Source of the DNA: Trichormus sp. NMC-1 | Lineage (GTDB): Bacteria; Cyanobacteriota; Cyanobacteriia; Cyanobacteriales; Nostocaceae | NCBI RefSeq assembly: GCF_001858025.1 | Contig: NZ_LZQD01000002.1 | Coordinates: 218,557-282,556, forward strand | Length of the DNA stretch: 64,000 nucleotides | Direction: 5' to 3' | Shown: in pieces, positions 1 through 9,158 of the stretch | Layout of the letters: each line of letters opens with the position of its first letter | Position numbering within the stretch: position 1 is the first letter of the stretch | The notes under the pieces: generated by a model | Databases searched by the model: none | What the model was told of the DNA's origin: nothing | What the model saw: the letters and a program-made list of their open reading frames with translations, nothing else | Translations under genes and position numbers: made by a program

Positions 1-550
1 AGCAATTGTTACATTAGCAAGCGGTACAAGTTATATTCTAGGAACTGCGAAAACTGCTACTGTAACTATTGTTGATAATGATTCGCCAACTAATGTTAAG
101 CCGACAATTACTATTAGTGCGACAGATGCAAGTGCAGGGGAAACATTAACTGGACAAACTGTAAATCCTGGTAGGTTTATGCTGACGCGCACAGGGAATA
201 AAACTGCACCTTTGACAGTTAGTTATTCGGTTGCGGGTACGGCAACAAATGGGACAGATTATAATACTTTAACTAAGAGTGTGACTTTTGCAGCGGGTTC
301 AGCTACAGCATTAATTAATGTTAATGTCAAAGATGATGCTGTATATGAGGGGAATGAAACAGCAATTGTTACATTAGCAAGCGGTACAAGTTATATTCTA
401 GGAACTGCGAAAACTGCTACTGTAACTATTGTTGATAATGATTCGCCAACTAATGTTAAGCCGACAATTACTATTAGTGCGACAGATGCAAGTGCAGGGG
501 AAACATTAACTGGACAAACTGCAAATCCTGGTAGGTTTACGCTGACGCGT
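1..550 (+). repeat. 360-bp tandem repeat of Calx-beta coding sequence
   Basis: Bases 1-189 recur almost unchanged at 361-549, with only a few substitutions (for example GTA/GCA at 161/521 and ATG/ACG at 180/540). This shows a 360-bp, 120-codon unit recently copied within the gene. The upstream end of the array is outside the window. Confidence 0.9.
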
Positions 551-3500
551 ACAGGAAGTACAGCTTCGTCTCTAACGATTAATTATACTGTTGCGGGTAC
601 TGCAACTAATGGGGTTGATTACAATGCGTTGAGTGGAACGGCTACATTTTCTGCTGCTTCTTCCACTGCAATTATTAATCTGACTCCCATTAATGATTCA
701 TTAGTTGAAGGTGATGAAACAGTGGTAGTTAACCTTAGCAGTAATACAAACTATAATCTGGGAACAGTGAAAACTGCTACTGTAAAGATAGTTGATAATG
801 ATTCATCAACTATCACGGTGACAAGTCCTAATGGTGGGGAATCTTTACCAGGGGGACAAATTAATATTACATGGACTGATAATATTAGTGAGAATGTTAA
901 CATTGACCTGTATAGAGGTAATACTTGGATAAAAACTTGGATGGCTAATACTCCAAGTGATGGTAGTCAATTGTTATATACACCTATTGAACTAGAGACT
1001 ATCTCTGATTACCGGGTTAAGATTACAAGCGTTGCGAATAGTAATATTTATGACTGGAGTGATGGCTATTTCAGTATAGTTGTTCCTTCTTATCTCTATG
1101 TGACAAGTCCTAATGGTGGAGAAAGTTTCCAAGCTGGTAGTAGCTACAACATTAATTGGAATGACAATATTTCAGAAAATGTGAAGATAGATTTGTACAA
1201 AGCTGGTAGTTTATACAGCACTTTGTTCAGTTCTACAGCAAGTGATGGTAGTGAAACGTGGTCTGTACCTAGCAATTTAGCCAGTGGTTCTGATTATCAA
1301 ATTAAGATTAGCAGTGTTAGCAATGGTAATGTTTACGATTGGGGAAATAATTACTTTACAGTTTCACCTGCTCCTTATGATAGCGCGGGGAATGATCTTA
1401 CTCAAGCTTTAAGTTTTGGCAATCTTACATATACACAATACAAAACTGACTTTGTTGGTGATGGTGATTCTAATGACTTCTACAGTTTCAATGTTAATAC
1501 ACCTAGTAACTTTAATTTGATACTCAATGGCTTAAGTAATGATGCTGATGTACAACTAATTCAAGATCGCAATGGTAATGGTCAGGTAGATGAACGTGAG
1601 ATTTTGAGTCTTTCAACTCAGGGTGGAACTAATCAAGACTCGATTAGTCGATATTTGGGAATAGGAAAATACTTTGTTAGAGTTTATTCCTATAGTGGCA
1701 ATACTTATTATAATTTGAGCCTGTCTGCTACATCTTTGGGTAATGCTAATTACATAGATCCATCATCTGTTCAGTCATATTTTGGAACAAATGTAATTCG
1801 TTCTTTCTTTAATAGCTTTGGAGTTTCTACTTATCAGAGTCAGTATGGGAATTTATTGATGTATGGTTCTATTGCTGATTATTACAACAATAATAATTTC
1901 AATAACCCTGATTCTAAAAATGGTTTATTTCGTAACTATTCTGGCTTAGGTTTACCAACATCATCTATTTATACGCAGGCTGATGGTAGTCAGGTGATGG
2001 AGTTTGAAGGAGGAACACTAACAAATCGAGATGGTGTAGTGACACCTTATTACTACCAGAAAAATGGAGATAGATTTGATTTGGTGGGTATGGGTGCGCC
2101 TGATGGGGCAGAATTGCTGTGGAAGAATGATTATGCTTACTGGAATCCTGGAAGTGTAGGGCAGCCAATTAGTCCTGTTCGCCGCATTAATGGAGGATGG
2201 GTGCAAGAGTTTACAGGTAGTCCTAGAGGGGATGGAGATAGCATTTTCTTACTAAAAGATAACCAAATTGTTCAAGGCGGATTTGATGGGAATAATATTC
2301 CCAAGGGTGGTCCCTATCGTGTACAAGGATATTTCTTAAATATTTATCGCTCTGTAGGCGGTTATGAGGATATATGGGGAATAGGCTTCCCAACTATGTC
2401 TCAAGAACGGGCTAATTATAACGGCTATAAACTTTATCAGCAGTTTGAATATGGTTTTATTGCTCAAACTCAAGATGATCGGATTGTAGTTCAAAAAAAT
2501 GGACGGACAATCTGGACAAATGCCAATATTGAGATTAATCAAACGATTAATGGTAGTTTGAGCAGTACAGATGTAGTAGATGGACTCCGACCTGGTTACT
2601 TTACTGATGATTACCGTCTAACAGGTGTTACTTCAGGGCAGAAAGTTCGAGTTAGTTTAACTTCTTATGGATTTACTCCACAGTTGCAGTTGTTGAATGC
2701 TTCTACTGGGGAATTGATGGCTCAGTCTTACATTATTAATAATGGGAATAATACGGTGCTAGAATTTACAATGCCAAGTGGTTGGAACTACATGGTTCGG
2801 ACTACTAGCTATTATTCTGGTCAGACTGGAAGCTACTCTCTGAATGTTGTACCTGTTACTAACACAAATCCAGGGATTTTTAACATTGGGACTCTCAGCG
2901 GTAGCTCGAATTACAGTGGATATCTGGATGGTAATAGTCCTATTGACTATAAGTTCTATTTGGGTAGTAACAGTGACTTCAGTTTAAGGCTAGATGACCT
3001 GAGCAATGATGCAAATGTTACGTTGCTCAAGAATCAAGGTAGCTCTGGTGGTTACACTAATTACACTTTATTGGAACAGTCGAATAAATCAGGGACAAGT
3101 GCTGAGACAATTACTACTAATTTGGAAGCAGGCTATTACACAGTTCGGATTGGTGGGGCAAATACGAATTACAATTTGAGTTTGTTCTCAAGAGTTGCAG
3201 GACAACAAACTAATCTTAGTTATTCAGAGTTTCTCGGTACTGTGATGAATATGTCCGTCGCTCTCAATATTCGCTCTGGTCCTGGTACTGGCTATAACGA
3301 TATTGGAGATTTGCAATCAGGAACTCAGCTTATTTTTGATGGCTGGACGAATGGTAGTCTTTACAAAGATATTACAGGTCAACAACAGGATCAATGGTTC
3401 AGAATTAAAGGTACAAATAATTGGGTTGCTGGTGCTTATATTATAGGTAATCCAACACAAGACACTCCATACATTGATGCTTCATCCAGTTCCCCAACTA

Positions 3501-4693
3501 ATCCTGAAAACCTAAGTGGTGCTACTAATGTTGATGGGACTCTTTATTACAATGGTCAAACAGTTTATAATTATGGTTCTACTCTAATACGAACAGGGGC
3601 AACAGATATCAGGGCTGGTGTTGAATCTACTTATGCTGATCCACGAACCTACAAAGGTTCAGTGTGGACTATCATTCAACCAGAAAGGGGCAACGAAGGT
3701 AAGGATCACTTGGTCACTATTACTTGGGGGAGTCGCCAATGGGAAGGTACTATCAAGCTAACCAAAGGTGGTGTTGCTATTCATTATGAAGACGATTCTT
3801 CAGATCCTAATAATTATGCAACGAGGACTGTGACAGTTAGAGCAATTCCTAATGATTTGAACGCTGCTCAAGTGATCACAAAAGAGACAAAGATAATTAA
3901 TGAGTATGGAGAGAAGCCTTTTATAGATAGTCCTATGTTCTATCTTGATATTCGTCGTAATGATCAAAGGTGGCGTGACAATACAGGAGTGCCGGCTTTC
4001 TATACATTATTCAGAGATGAAGATGTTGATGGCCGCAAGAATGTTGAAAACGTAGATAAACTTGATGCTTCTGGAGATAATCCTAGCGAACTCAAGAATA
4101 ACCAGAAGATCAAAGAATTGGCTGAATATTTGGGTGGCAAAGCTGCGGCTAACAAAACTTGGGAGAAAGATAGCCCATTGGGAGGAGGTTATCTTGATAA
4201 ATATCATCCGCTTGATGGTCTATTTCATACTGGATTTGATATCTCTTTCACCGGAAAAACTGAAGTTAAAGCTTTAGTTGCAGGAACGGTTATTGACGCT
4301 CCTGGTAAAGGTGTTGGTGCTGTTGCAATTCACAATGAGGTAATGAAAAAAACTTTTGTTTATCTTCACATGAGCAATATAACAGTTCAAAAAGGAACTC
4401 AGATTGTTGCTGGTCAAACTATAGGTATAGTGTCTGATGTAGGATCGCCAGGTAGTGTTCATTTACACTTTGAAGTTCAAGATGATGCTGAATTAGAGGC
4501 TCTAGTAAAATCTCAACCTAAAACAGATATACCTCAATCATACAAAGATAGTCAGGGTAATACCTTCTATGCTTTTTCTACTAGTATTTATCGCAATACA
4601 AAGTCTCATGTTTCGGCACGGATGGATAATCCTTTAAATGCTTTTATTGAAGCAAAAGCACTAGGACTTATTCTAGACCAACCACCAGCATAA
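1..4693 (+). CDS. Large Calx-beta / PPC-like / SH3b / M23 peptidase surface protein (5' partial)
   Basis: The frame is open from base 2, so the gene starts upstream; the first in-frame ATG (179) lies inside a Calx-beta repeat and is not the start. About 1563 residues are visible. In order: two to three Calx-beta repeats (residues 1-265, each ending near TVTIVDND), two beta-sandwich modules opening with SPNGGES (about 272-455, Kre9/KNH-like), two pre-peptidase C-terminal-like modules around a Tyr/Gly-rich middle, a bacterial SH3 domain (about 1085-1150, LNIRSGPGTGYN) and a C-terminal M23/LytM peptidase. The M23 zinc motifs are intact: HTGFD near residue 1407 and HLHFE near 1486. It is likely a secreted or cell-surface protein that acts on peptidoglycan cross-links. 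The secretion signal would lie outside the window. Domain calls other than Calx-beta, SH3b and M23 are tentative. Confidence 0.85.
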   Translation, partial: AIVTLASGTSYILGTAKTATVTIVDNDSPTNVKPTITISATDASAGETLTGQTVNPGRFMLTRTGNKTAPLTVSYSVAGTATNGTDYNTLTKSVTFAAGSATALINVNVKDDAVYEGNETAIVTLASGTSYILGTAKTATVTIVDNDSPTNVKPTITISATDASAGETLTGQTANPGRFTLTRTGSTASSLTINYTVAGTATNGVDYNALSGTATFSAASSTAIINLTPINDSLVEGDETVVVNLSSNTNYNLGTVKTATVKIVDNDSSTITVTSPNGGESLPGGQINITWTDNISENVNIDLYRGNTWIKTWMANTPSDGSQLLYTPIELETISDYRVKITSVANSNIYDWSDGYFSIVVPSYLYVTSPNGGESFQAGSSYNINWNDNISENVKIDLYKAGSLYSTLFSSTASDGSETWSVPSNLASGSDYQIKISSVSNGNVYDWGNNYFTVSPAPYDSAGNDLTQALSFGNLTYTQYKTDFVGDGDSNDFYSFNVNTPSNFNLILNGLSNDADVQLIQDRNGNGQVDEREILSLSTQGGTNQDSISRYLGIGKYFVRVYSYSGNTYYNLSLSATSLGNANYIDPSSVQSYFGTNVIRSFFNSFGVSTYQSQYGNLLMYGSIADYYNNNNFNNPDSKNGLFRNYSGLGLPTSSIYTQADGSQVMEFEGGTLTNRDGVVTPYYYQKNGDRFDLVGMGAPDGAELLWKNDYAYWNPGSVGQPISPVRRINGGWVQEFTGSPRGDGDSIFLLKDNQIVQGGFDGNNIPKGGPYRVQGYFLNIYRSVGGYEDIWGIGFPTMSQERANYNGYKLYQQFEYGFIAQTQDDRIVVQKNGRTIWTNANIEINQTINGSLSSTDVVDGLRPGYFTDDYRLTGVTSGQKVRVSLTSYGFTPQLQLLNASTGELMAQSYIINNGNNTVLEFTMPSGWNYMVRTTSYYSGQTGSYSLNVVPVTNTNPGIFNIGTLSGSSNYSGYLDGNSPIDYKFYLGSNSDFSLRLDDLSNDANVTLLKNQGSSGGYTNYTLLEQSNKSGTSAETITTNLEAGYYTVRIGGANTNYNLSLFSRVAGQQTNLSYSEFLGTVMNMSVALNIRSGPGTGYNDIGDLQSGTQLIFDGWTNGSLYKDITGQQQDQWFRIKGTNNWVAGAYIIGNPTQDTPYIDASSSSPTNPENLSGATNVDGTLYYNGQTVYNYGSTLIRTGATDIRAGVESTYADPRTYKGSVWTIIQPERGNEGKDHLVTITWGSRQWEGTIKLTKGGVAIHYEDDSSDPNNYATRTVTVRAIPNDLNAAQVITKETKIINEYGEKPFIDSPMFYLDIRRNDQRWRDNTGVPAFYTLFRDEDVDGRKNVENVDKLDASGDNPSELKNNQKIKELAEYLGGKAAANKTWEKDSPLGGGYLDKYHPLDGLFHTGFDISFTGKTEVKALVAGTVIDAPGKGVGAVAIHNEVMKKTFVYLHMSNITVQKGTQIVAGQTIGIVSDVGSPGSVHLHFEVQDDAELEALVKSQPKTDIPQSYKDSQGNTFYAFSTSIYRNTKSHVSARMDNPLNAFIEAKALGLILDQPPA

Positions 4694-5001
4694 TGTTTAT
4701 TTTCTTTTTCTGGTGTAGGGAGTGCGATCTCCTCTGTTTGGGGAAGTGGGAATGCGATCGCTGTCAGGGAATGCGGGATGTGGGGAGGTGCGATCGCTTG
4801 TTAGGTAGATATGGGGAGAGCAATTTTTAGGGATGTGGGGAGGTGCGATCGCTTTTTGTGGATGTGGGAGCGATCGCTGTTTTGGGGATGATGGGATGCG
4901 ATCGCTTTTAGAGGATGATGGGATGCGATCGCTTATTTGCTATTATCTTGAAACTAAACTGCAAATACCAAGTCAACTAATTTCTGATAAAAATTATTAC
5001 A
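4694..5001. repeat. Gene-free spacer with a cluster of HIP1 octamers
   Basis: GCGATCGC occurs six times within 179 bp, starting at 4754, 4790, 4845, 4870, 4898 and 4925. The copies are embedded in a loosely repeated unit with the core GATGATGGGATGCGATCGC. HIP1 is generally abundant in cyanobacteria, but this spacing suggests local duplication of a HIP1-bearing unit. A degenerate copy lacking a full HIP1 recurs at about 5676-5700. No gene is seen here. Confidence 0.8.
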
Positions 5002-5295
5002 ATGAGAATTATTGCTAGAAGTACCCTAAGAGAATATTGGCAAAAACATCCTGATACAGAACAGCCTTTAAAAGCATGGTTTGATGATGCTTCTCGTGGA
5101 AATTGGCAAAGTCCATCAGAGATTAAAGAAGTTTATGCTAATGCCAGTATTGTTGCCAATAATCGTGTAGTTTTTAATATTAAAGGTAATAATTATCGTT
5201 TAATTGTTCACATCCGTTATGAAATTGGTATTATTTTTATTCGCTTTATTGGTACTCATCAAGAATATGACAAGATAGATGCTACAATCATTTAA
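5002..5295 (+). CDS. higB: HigB-family type II toxin (mRNA interferase-like)
   Basis: This 97-aa basic protein has the pattern of the HigB toxin family (RelE superfamily): an N-terminal helix with LREYWQKHPDTEQPLKAW, then the beta-strand core with NNRVVFNIKGNNYRLI and a C-terminal IRFIGTHQEYDKID segment. Family members cleave mRNA on the ribosome and are held inactive by a partner antitoxin. The gene lies 14 bp upstream of the antitoxin gene, in the toxin-first order typical of higBA. The length is normal for the family. Activity is inferred from family membership only. Confidence 0.85.
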   Translation: MRIIARSTLREYWQKHPDTEQPLKAWFDDASRGNWQSPSEIKEVYANASIVANNRVVFNIKGNNYRLIVHIRYEIGIIFIRFIGTHQEYDKIDATII

Positions 5296-5309
5296 GGAGG
5301 TTTAATATT

Positions 5310-5609
5310 ATGAATTTGAAACCGATTAAAACTGCAACAGATTATCAACAAGCTTTAAGAGAAATTGAACAAATATTCGATGCTGAACCTAATACACCAG
5401 AATATGAAAAATTAGATATTTTAGCGACTTTAGTAGAAGTTTATGAACAACAAAATTATCCTATTGATCCTCCATCTCCCATAGCAGCAATTTTATATTA
5501 TTTAGAAAGTCGTAATCAAGGGGTTGACTCTTTTATTGAAAATTTAAAACGTTATGGAGTTAGTGAAGAAATAATTAATACTGCTTTAAATGAAATGACT
5601 CACGGATGA
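5310..5609 (+). CDS. HigA-like antitoxin, apparently without the HTH domain
   Basis: This 99-aa protein follows the toxin with a good ribosome-binding site (AAGGAGG about 10 bp before the ATG). The N-terminal 70 residues (NLKPIKTATDYQQALREIEQ, YPIDPPSPIAAILYYLESR) match the toxin-wrapping part of the HigA family that partners RelE/HigB toxins. Typical relatives continue with an XRE-type helix-turn-helix. Here the last 30 residues (NLKRYGVSEEIINTAL) are short and show no HTH. The protein may neutralise the toxin but be unable to autoregulate through DNA binding. Alternatively the C-terminus has been replaced by a local rearrangement. Confidence 0.75.
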   Translation: MNLKPIKTATDYQQALREIEQIFDAEPNTPEYEKLDILATLVEVYEQQNYPIDPPSPIAAILYYLESRNQGVDSFIENLKRYGVSEEIINTALNEMTHG

Positions 5610-5747
5610 TGAGAGAGCGATAGCGCACGCGCTGTTTCTTGGATGCCTGGAGGGCTTTTGTCAGTTCGCTATTTTGGGGATGATGGGATGCGATGCTTTT
5701 TCATTGTGACAATTGCTAGGAATAATTATCTGCTAGTAACTAAATAA

Positions 5748-6099
5748 TTAACCAACCAATTCAATCTCACCTACGTCATTGATAAATACAGATGAACCCA
5801 TTGATAAAAATAAAATCATTTCACTAATTTTTTCCATTAGAGGTACTAAATCATCAGGACGAGTGCTACGAGAGTTTAAAATAATAACTTTCAAAGTTTT
5901 ATCAGTTAAATTTTGCTGATAAGGAAGATTTTTATCGGCTGTAATAAACACATCAAAAGGATGTTTTTTAGCTAAATCAAGAATTTGGTGATCTTTAAAA
6001 CTACACCATCCCATTAACGTTATAAATAATATAACCTTTATTTAAAAAAGGTTGTTTGAGTTTTTTACTCAAAAGATTTTCATCTAGTAATATAATCAT
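5748..6099 (-). pseudogene. DUF5615-type PIN-like toxin, frameshifted
   Basis: Translation from the ATG at 6099 gives MIILLDENLLSKKLKQPF, the usual start of DUF5615 PIN-like toxins with the early acidic LLDEN motif. It hits a stop after about 32 codons near 6003. The rest of the family sequence (WCSFKDHQILDLAKKHPFD, VFITADKNLPYQQ, ILNSRSTRPDDL) continues in another frame from about 6014 down to 5748. The two parts together give a normal-length protein of about 115 aa, so a one-base indel near 6005-6015 has split the gene. The start overlaps the upstream antitoxin stop (TAATG), as in an intact operon. A sequencing error could give the same picture. Confidence 0.75.
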
Positions 6100-6335
6100 T
6101 AAGCGCAACGTTCCTGAGCAATTATCAATTTTGCTGCATTTTCCAAGACTTTCATAGTTTGAGCCTCTAAATAGGGAAAATCATTAATAAACTCAGCTAA
6201 TCCACCCTCACCTTCGAGATAGTCAAAAAATGTTTGTAAAGGAACACGAGTTCCCACAAACACTGGAACTCCACTCATAATTTCAGGATCGGAGTGAATA
6301 ATTCCTTGAGTTTCTAATAAGTTGTTTAGCGTCAT
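6099..6335 (-). CDS. DUF433-family antitoxin
   Basis: This 78-aa protein carries the DUF433 signature: SDPEIMSGVPVFVGTRVPLQ followed by an acidic segment and FPYLEAQTMKVLENA. DUF433 proteins are small HTH-containing proteins that commonly sit just upstream of DUF5615 PIN-like genes and are treated as VapB-like antitoxins. Here the stop overlaps the start of that partner (5748-6099), which is frameshifted. This may therefore be an antitoxin that has outlived its toxin. The length is normal for the family. Confidence 0.85.
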   Translation of the reverse strand: MTLNNLLETQGIIHSDPEIMSGVPVFVGTRVPLQTFFDYLEGEGGLAEFINDFPYLEAQTMKVLENAAKLIIAQERCA

Positions 6336-6541
6336 GTTTTCTTTAAGATATAACTTGATATTTTTATTATATAGGACTAATATTTGATTTTTGAAATTTT
6401 ACGTATTGTTCCGCAGGAAAGCTGACCAAATATATCGCTTGTCTAGTTGACTACAAAATCCACAAAAACTAAACGTGGATTAAACAAAGTCAAAAACTTG
6501 ATTAATCCACGGTTGCTGACTATCTACTACTCAGTTAATAA

Positions 6542-7039
6542 TTACCTGCCCAAATACCGACTCGCTAACTTAAGAGCATCAGCAATGTCAACATCACCAT
6601 CACCGTCAGCATCCAGGAATTTATTCAGCATTGGATTTCCGCCAGATTGCAAGAAATTCAAAACTAAAGGTACTAATGTAGGTAATAATTGTTGAATCAT
6701 TCCCGCATCTAAGCCTGTGCGCTGGGCTGCAACATCTGCCACTTGTTGTTGAATGGCTGGAGAAAATAGTGTATCGACAGCTTGGGAATCTGGAGAAGTA
6801 CCTGCAAATTGATTCACCAAATCTTGTACAGCTTCTGTTCCCTCTGTAGCTTGCTTATCTTGCAAAGATGAATGTACCTGTTTTCCGACTACTGATAAAA
6901 CTGATTGAATGGTGGAGGTATCAGCACCAGTGTTATTGCTTATCTGTTGAACAGTATTAACAATACTTAGCAGTGAACCTAAACCGCCTTGTTGATTAGA
7001 ACTACTGACTGCACCGAGAATTTGATCAAAAAGTCCCAT
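6542..7039 (-). CDS. DUF937 protein with a C-terminal EF-hand-like loop
   Basis: This 165-aa protein begins MGLFDQILGAV, a typical DUF937 start, and is rich in Gln, Ser and small hydrophobic residues through the DUF937 region (residues 1-140). The last 25 residues hold DADGDGDVDIADALKLA, a Ca2+-binding DxDxDxD loop of EF-hand or dockerin type. No signal peptide or membrane segment is seen. The function of the family is unknown; calcium binding is inferred from the loop. The gene is followed by a gene-poor AT-rich region and is divergent from the downstream GTPase gene. Confidence 0.8.
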   Translation of the reverse strand: MGLFDQILGAVSSSNQQGGLGSLLSIVNTVQQISNNTGADTSTIQSVLSVVGKQVHSSLQDKQATEGTEAVQDLVNQFAGTSPDSQAVDTLFSPAIQQQVADVAAQRTGLDAGMIQQLLPTLVPLVLNFLQSGGNPMLNKFLDADGDGDVDIADALKLASRYLGR

Positions 7040-7195
7040 TCAGTTTTTTCTCCCTTTTTTCTGATTTTAGTAGTTCACCCTGGCAAATTTTCCTCAATCC
7101 AGCAAATTTGGCTTTTTTATCTTCTGGAGAAAAACACTTAACTGATTAAACCGATTAAGATCAGAAGCATCTAGCTTCTTAATATCTACTTATCC

Positions 7196-8758
7196 TTGCT
7201 ATTCATGCCTCTGTCGCGCATAGTCACACTTATTGCTGGTTTGATTATCATTTTGGGGTTAGCCGTGTGGCTGATTGATTCACTGTCACGGCTTTACTGG
7301 CAAATATCCTATTCTCCCCTGTTAGGTAATCTACTGCTGTTGCTGTTGATTGTACTCCTGGGAGGATTGGTTGCGGCTTTTGTCTATTATGTGCTGATGC
7401 TGCAATCTGGTGAGCAAAAATCCCGCTATAACCGCAGACGAGTTACTCCGGCTCAAATTCCGGCGGCTAAATCGGATGCAGCTTCTACCACTCTCCAAGC
7501 AGTGCGCCAACAGGTAGCCCAAATTCAAGATGAAGTTACCCGCCAAGCTTTACTAAGTCGCACTAAGGAAATTGAAGCGAATTTAGCTAGGGGAGAAATT
7601 CAAGTAGTGGTATTTGGGACAGGGAGTGCTGGCAAAACTTCCCTAGTTAATGCCATTATGGGACGGATAGTCGGTCAAGTAGATGCACCGATGGGGACAA
7701 CCCAGGTAGGGGAAACCTATTGTTTGCGCCTAAAGGGATTAGAACGCAAAATTTTAATTACGGATACGCCAGGAATTTTAGAAGCGGGAGTAGCCGGAAC
7801 AGAACGGGAACAATTAGCGAGGGCGTTGGCGACGGAAGCAGATTTACTGTTATTTGTGGTAGATAATGATTTAAGGCGTTCTGAATATGAGCCGTTAAAG
7901 GGTTTGGCGGAAATTGGTAAGCGATCGCTCTTAGTTCTCAACAAAACTGATTTATATACAGATGACGACAAGGAAACTATCCTCGCTCGATTGCGTCAAC
8001 GGGTACTAGGATTTATCGCTCCTAATGATGTTGTGGCGATCGCAGCTAATCCCCAAACTGCACAATTAGAAACCGGCGAAACCTTCCAACCAGAACCTGA
8101 TATTATCCCTCTTTTGCGACGTATGGCCTCTGTCCTACGGGCTGAAGGTGAAGATTTAGTTGCAGATAATATTCTTTTGCAATCTCTGCGGTTGGGAGAA
8201 GAAGCCCGAAAATTGATTGATTCTCAACGTCGTCGTCAAGCTGATAAAATTGTCGAGCGTTTTCAGTGGATTGGGGCTGGTGTGGTATCTGTCACCCCTT
8301 TACCAATGGTAGATTTACTCGCCACCGCCGCAGTTAATGCCCAAATGGTAGTAGAAATTGGTAGAGTGTACGGTTGTGAATTGAACATGGAACGGGGAGG
8401 AGAATTAGCCCTGTCTTTAGGTAAAACCATTGCAGGTTTAGGAATTGTCAAAGGCGCAATAGAATTACTCTCAACTGCACTACAATTTCATGTTGCCACT
8501 TTTCTGATTGGTAGAGCTATCCAAGGCGTGACAGCAGCTTATTTAACGCGCATTGCGGGAAAAAGCTTTATTGAATATTTTCGCCATGATCAAGATTGGG
8601 GTGATGGGGGAATGACAGAAGTAGTACAGCAGCAGTTTCAGATTAATCGCCGAGATGAGTTTATCAAAGTATTTATCCAAGAAGCGATCGCTAAAGTAGT
8701 CAAACCTCTCACAGACACCTTTGAGGATAAACAAGAAAACGGCAAAGATTCTCATTGA
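7196..8758 (+). CDS. Membrane-associated Era/YcjF-like GTPase with DUF697 region
   Basis: This 520-aa protein has two N-terminal membrane segments (about residues 8-28 and 40-66), a coiled linker and a GTPase domain. G1 is FGTGSAGKTSLVNAI (about 141-155), G3 is DTPG (about 195) and G4 is NKTD (about 251). The C-terminal half has Ala/Gly-rich helices of the DUF697/YcjF type (GAGVVSVTPLPMVDLLATAA). Cyanobacteria usually carry one or more such GTPases; their cellular role is unclear. An ATG three codons downstream (7205, MPLSRIV) is an equally plausible start. Confidence 0.85.
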   Translation: MLFMPLSRIVTLIAGLIIILGLAVWLIDSLSRLYWQISYSPLLGNLLLLLLIVLLGGLVAAFVYYVLMLQSGEQKSRYNRRRVTPAQIPAAKSDAASTTLQAVRQQVAQIQDEVTRQALLSRTKEIEANLARGEIQVVVFGTGSAGKTSLVNAIMGRIVGQVDAPMGTTQVGETYCLRLKGLERKILITDTPGILEAGVAGTEREQLARALATEADLLLFVVDNDLRRSEYEPLKGLAEIGKRSLLVLNKTDLYTDDDKETILARLRQRVLGFIAPNDVVAIAANPQTAQLETGETFQPEPDIIPLLRRMASVLRAEGEDLVADNILLQSLRLGEEARKLIDSQRRRQADKIVERFQWIGAGVVSVTPLPMVDLLATAAVNAQMVVEIGRVYGCELNMERGGELALSLGKTIAGLGIVKGAIELLSTALQFHVATFLIGRAIQGVTAAYLTRIAGKSFIEYFRHDQDWGDGGMTEVVQQQFQINRRDEFIKVFIQEAIAKVVKPLTDTFEDKQENGKDSH

Positions 8759-9158
8759 ATTTAGAGCATCGATTCAATAATGCTAGGCAATCTGTTTTTC
8801 TGTTAATTAACCCATCACCCCATCACCCCATTCCCTCGTATGTGTGTATTATCAAATTTATGACTTCAAGTAAAAATCCGTAAGTAATTAATTTATCGTT
8901 TTATAAATTTATCAATTTAAGATGTAGTTGATTTCACTAATACTTAAATATCTCCTCAACATAGAGAGAGGCTGAAAAAGCCGCGAATTACTCTGTTAAT
9001 GAGAATAACTAAAAGAAGACGGCAGTTGAGAGGAAGAGGTTTCTCGAACCTAGCTTAATTTAAAGATACAAATAATTATTGCTCAGTATTCCGGATAGGA
9101 AAAGGAACTTCAGAAAAGGTATGTAACAACAATGTAAAAATTCCTCAGTAACCAACAT
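8759..9158. other. Intergenic region, no gene seen
   Basis: 400 bp between the GTPase gene and a kinase gene. It holds a short CCCCATCA direct repeat near 8812-8830 and otherwise AT-rich sequence. It probably includes the kinase promoter. No RNA gene or clear terminator was recognised. Confidence 0.5.
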
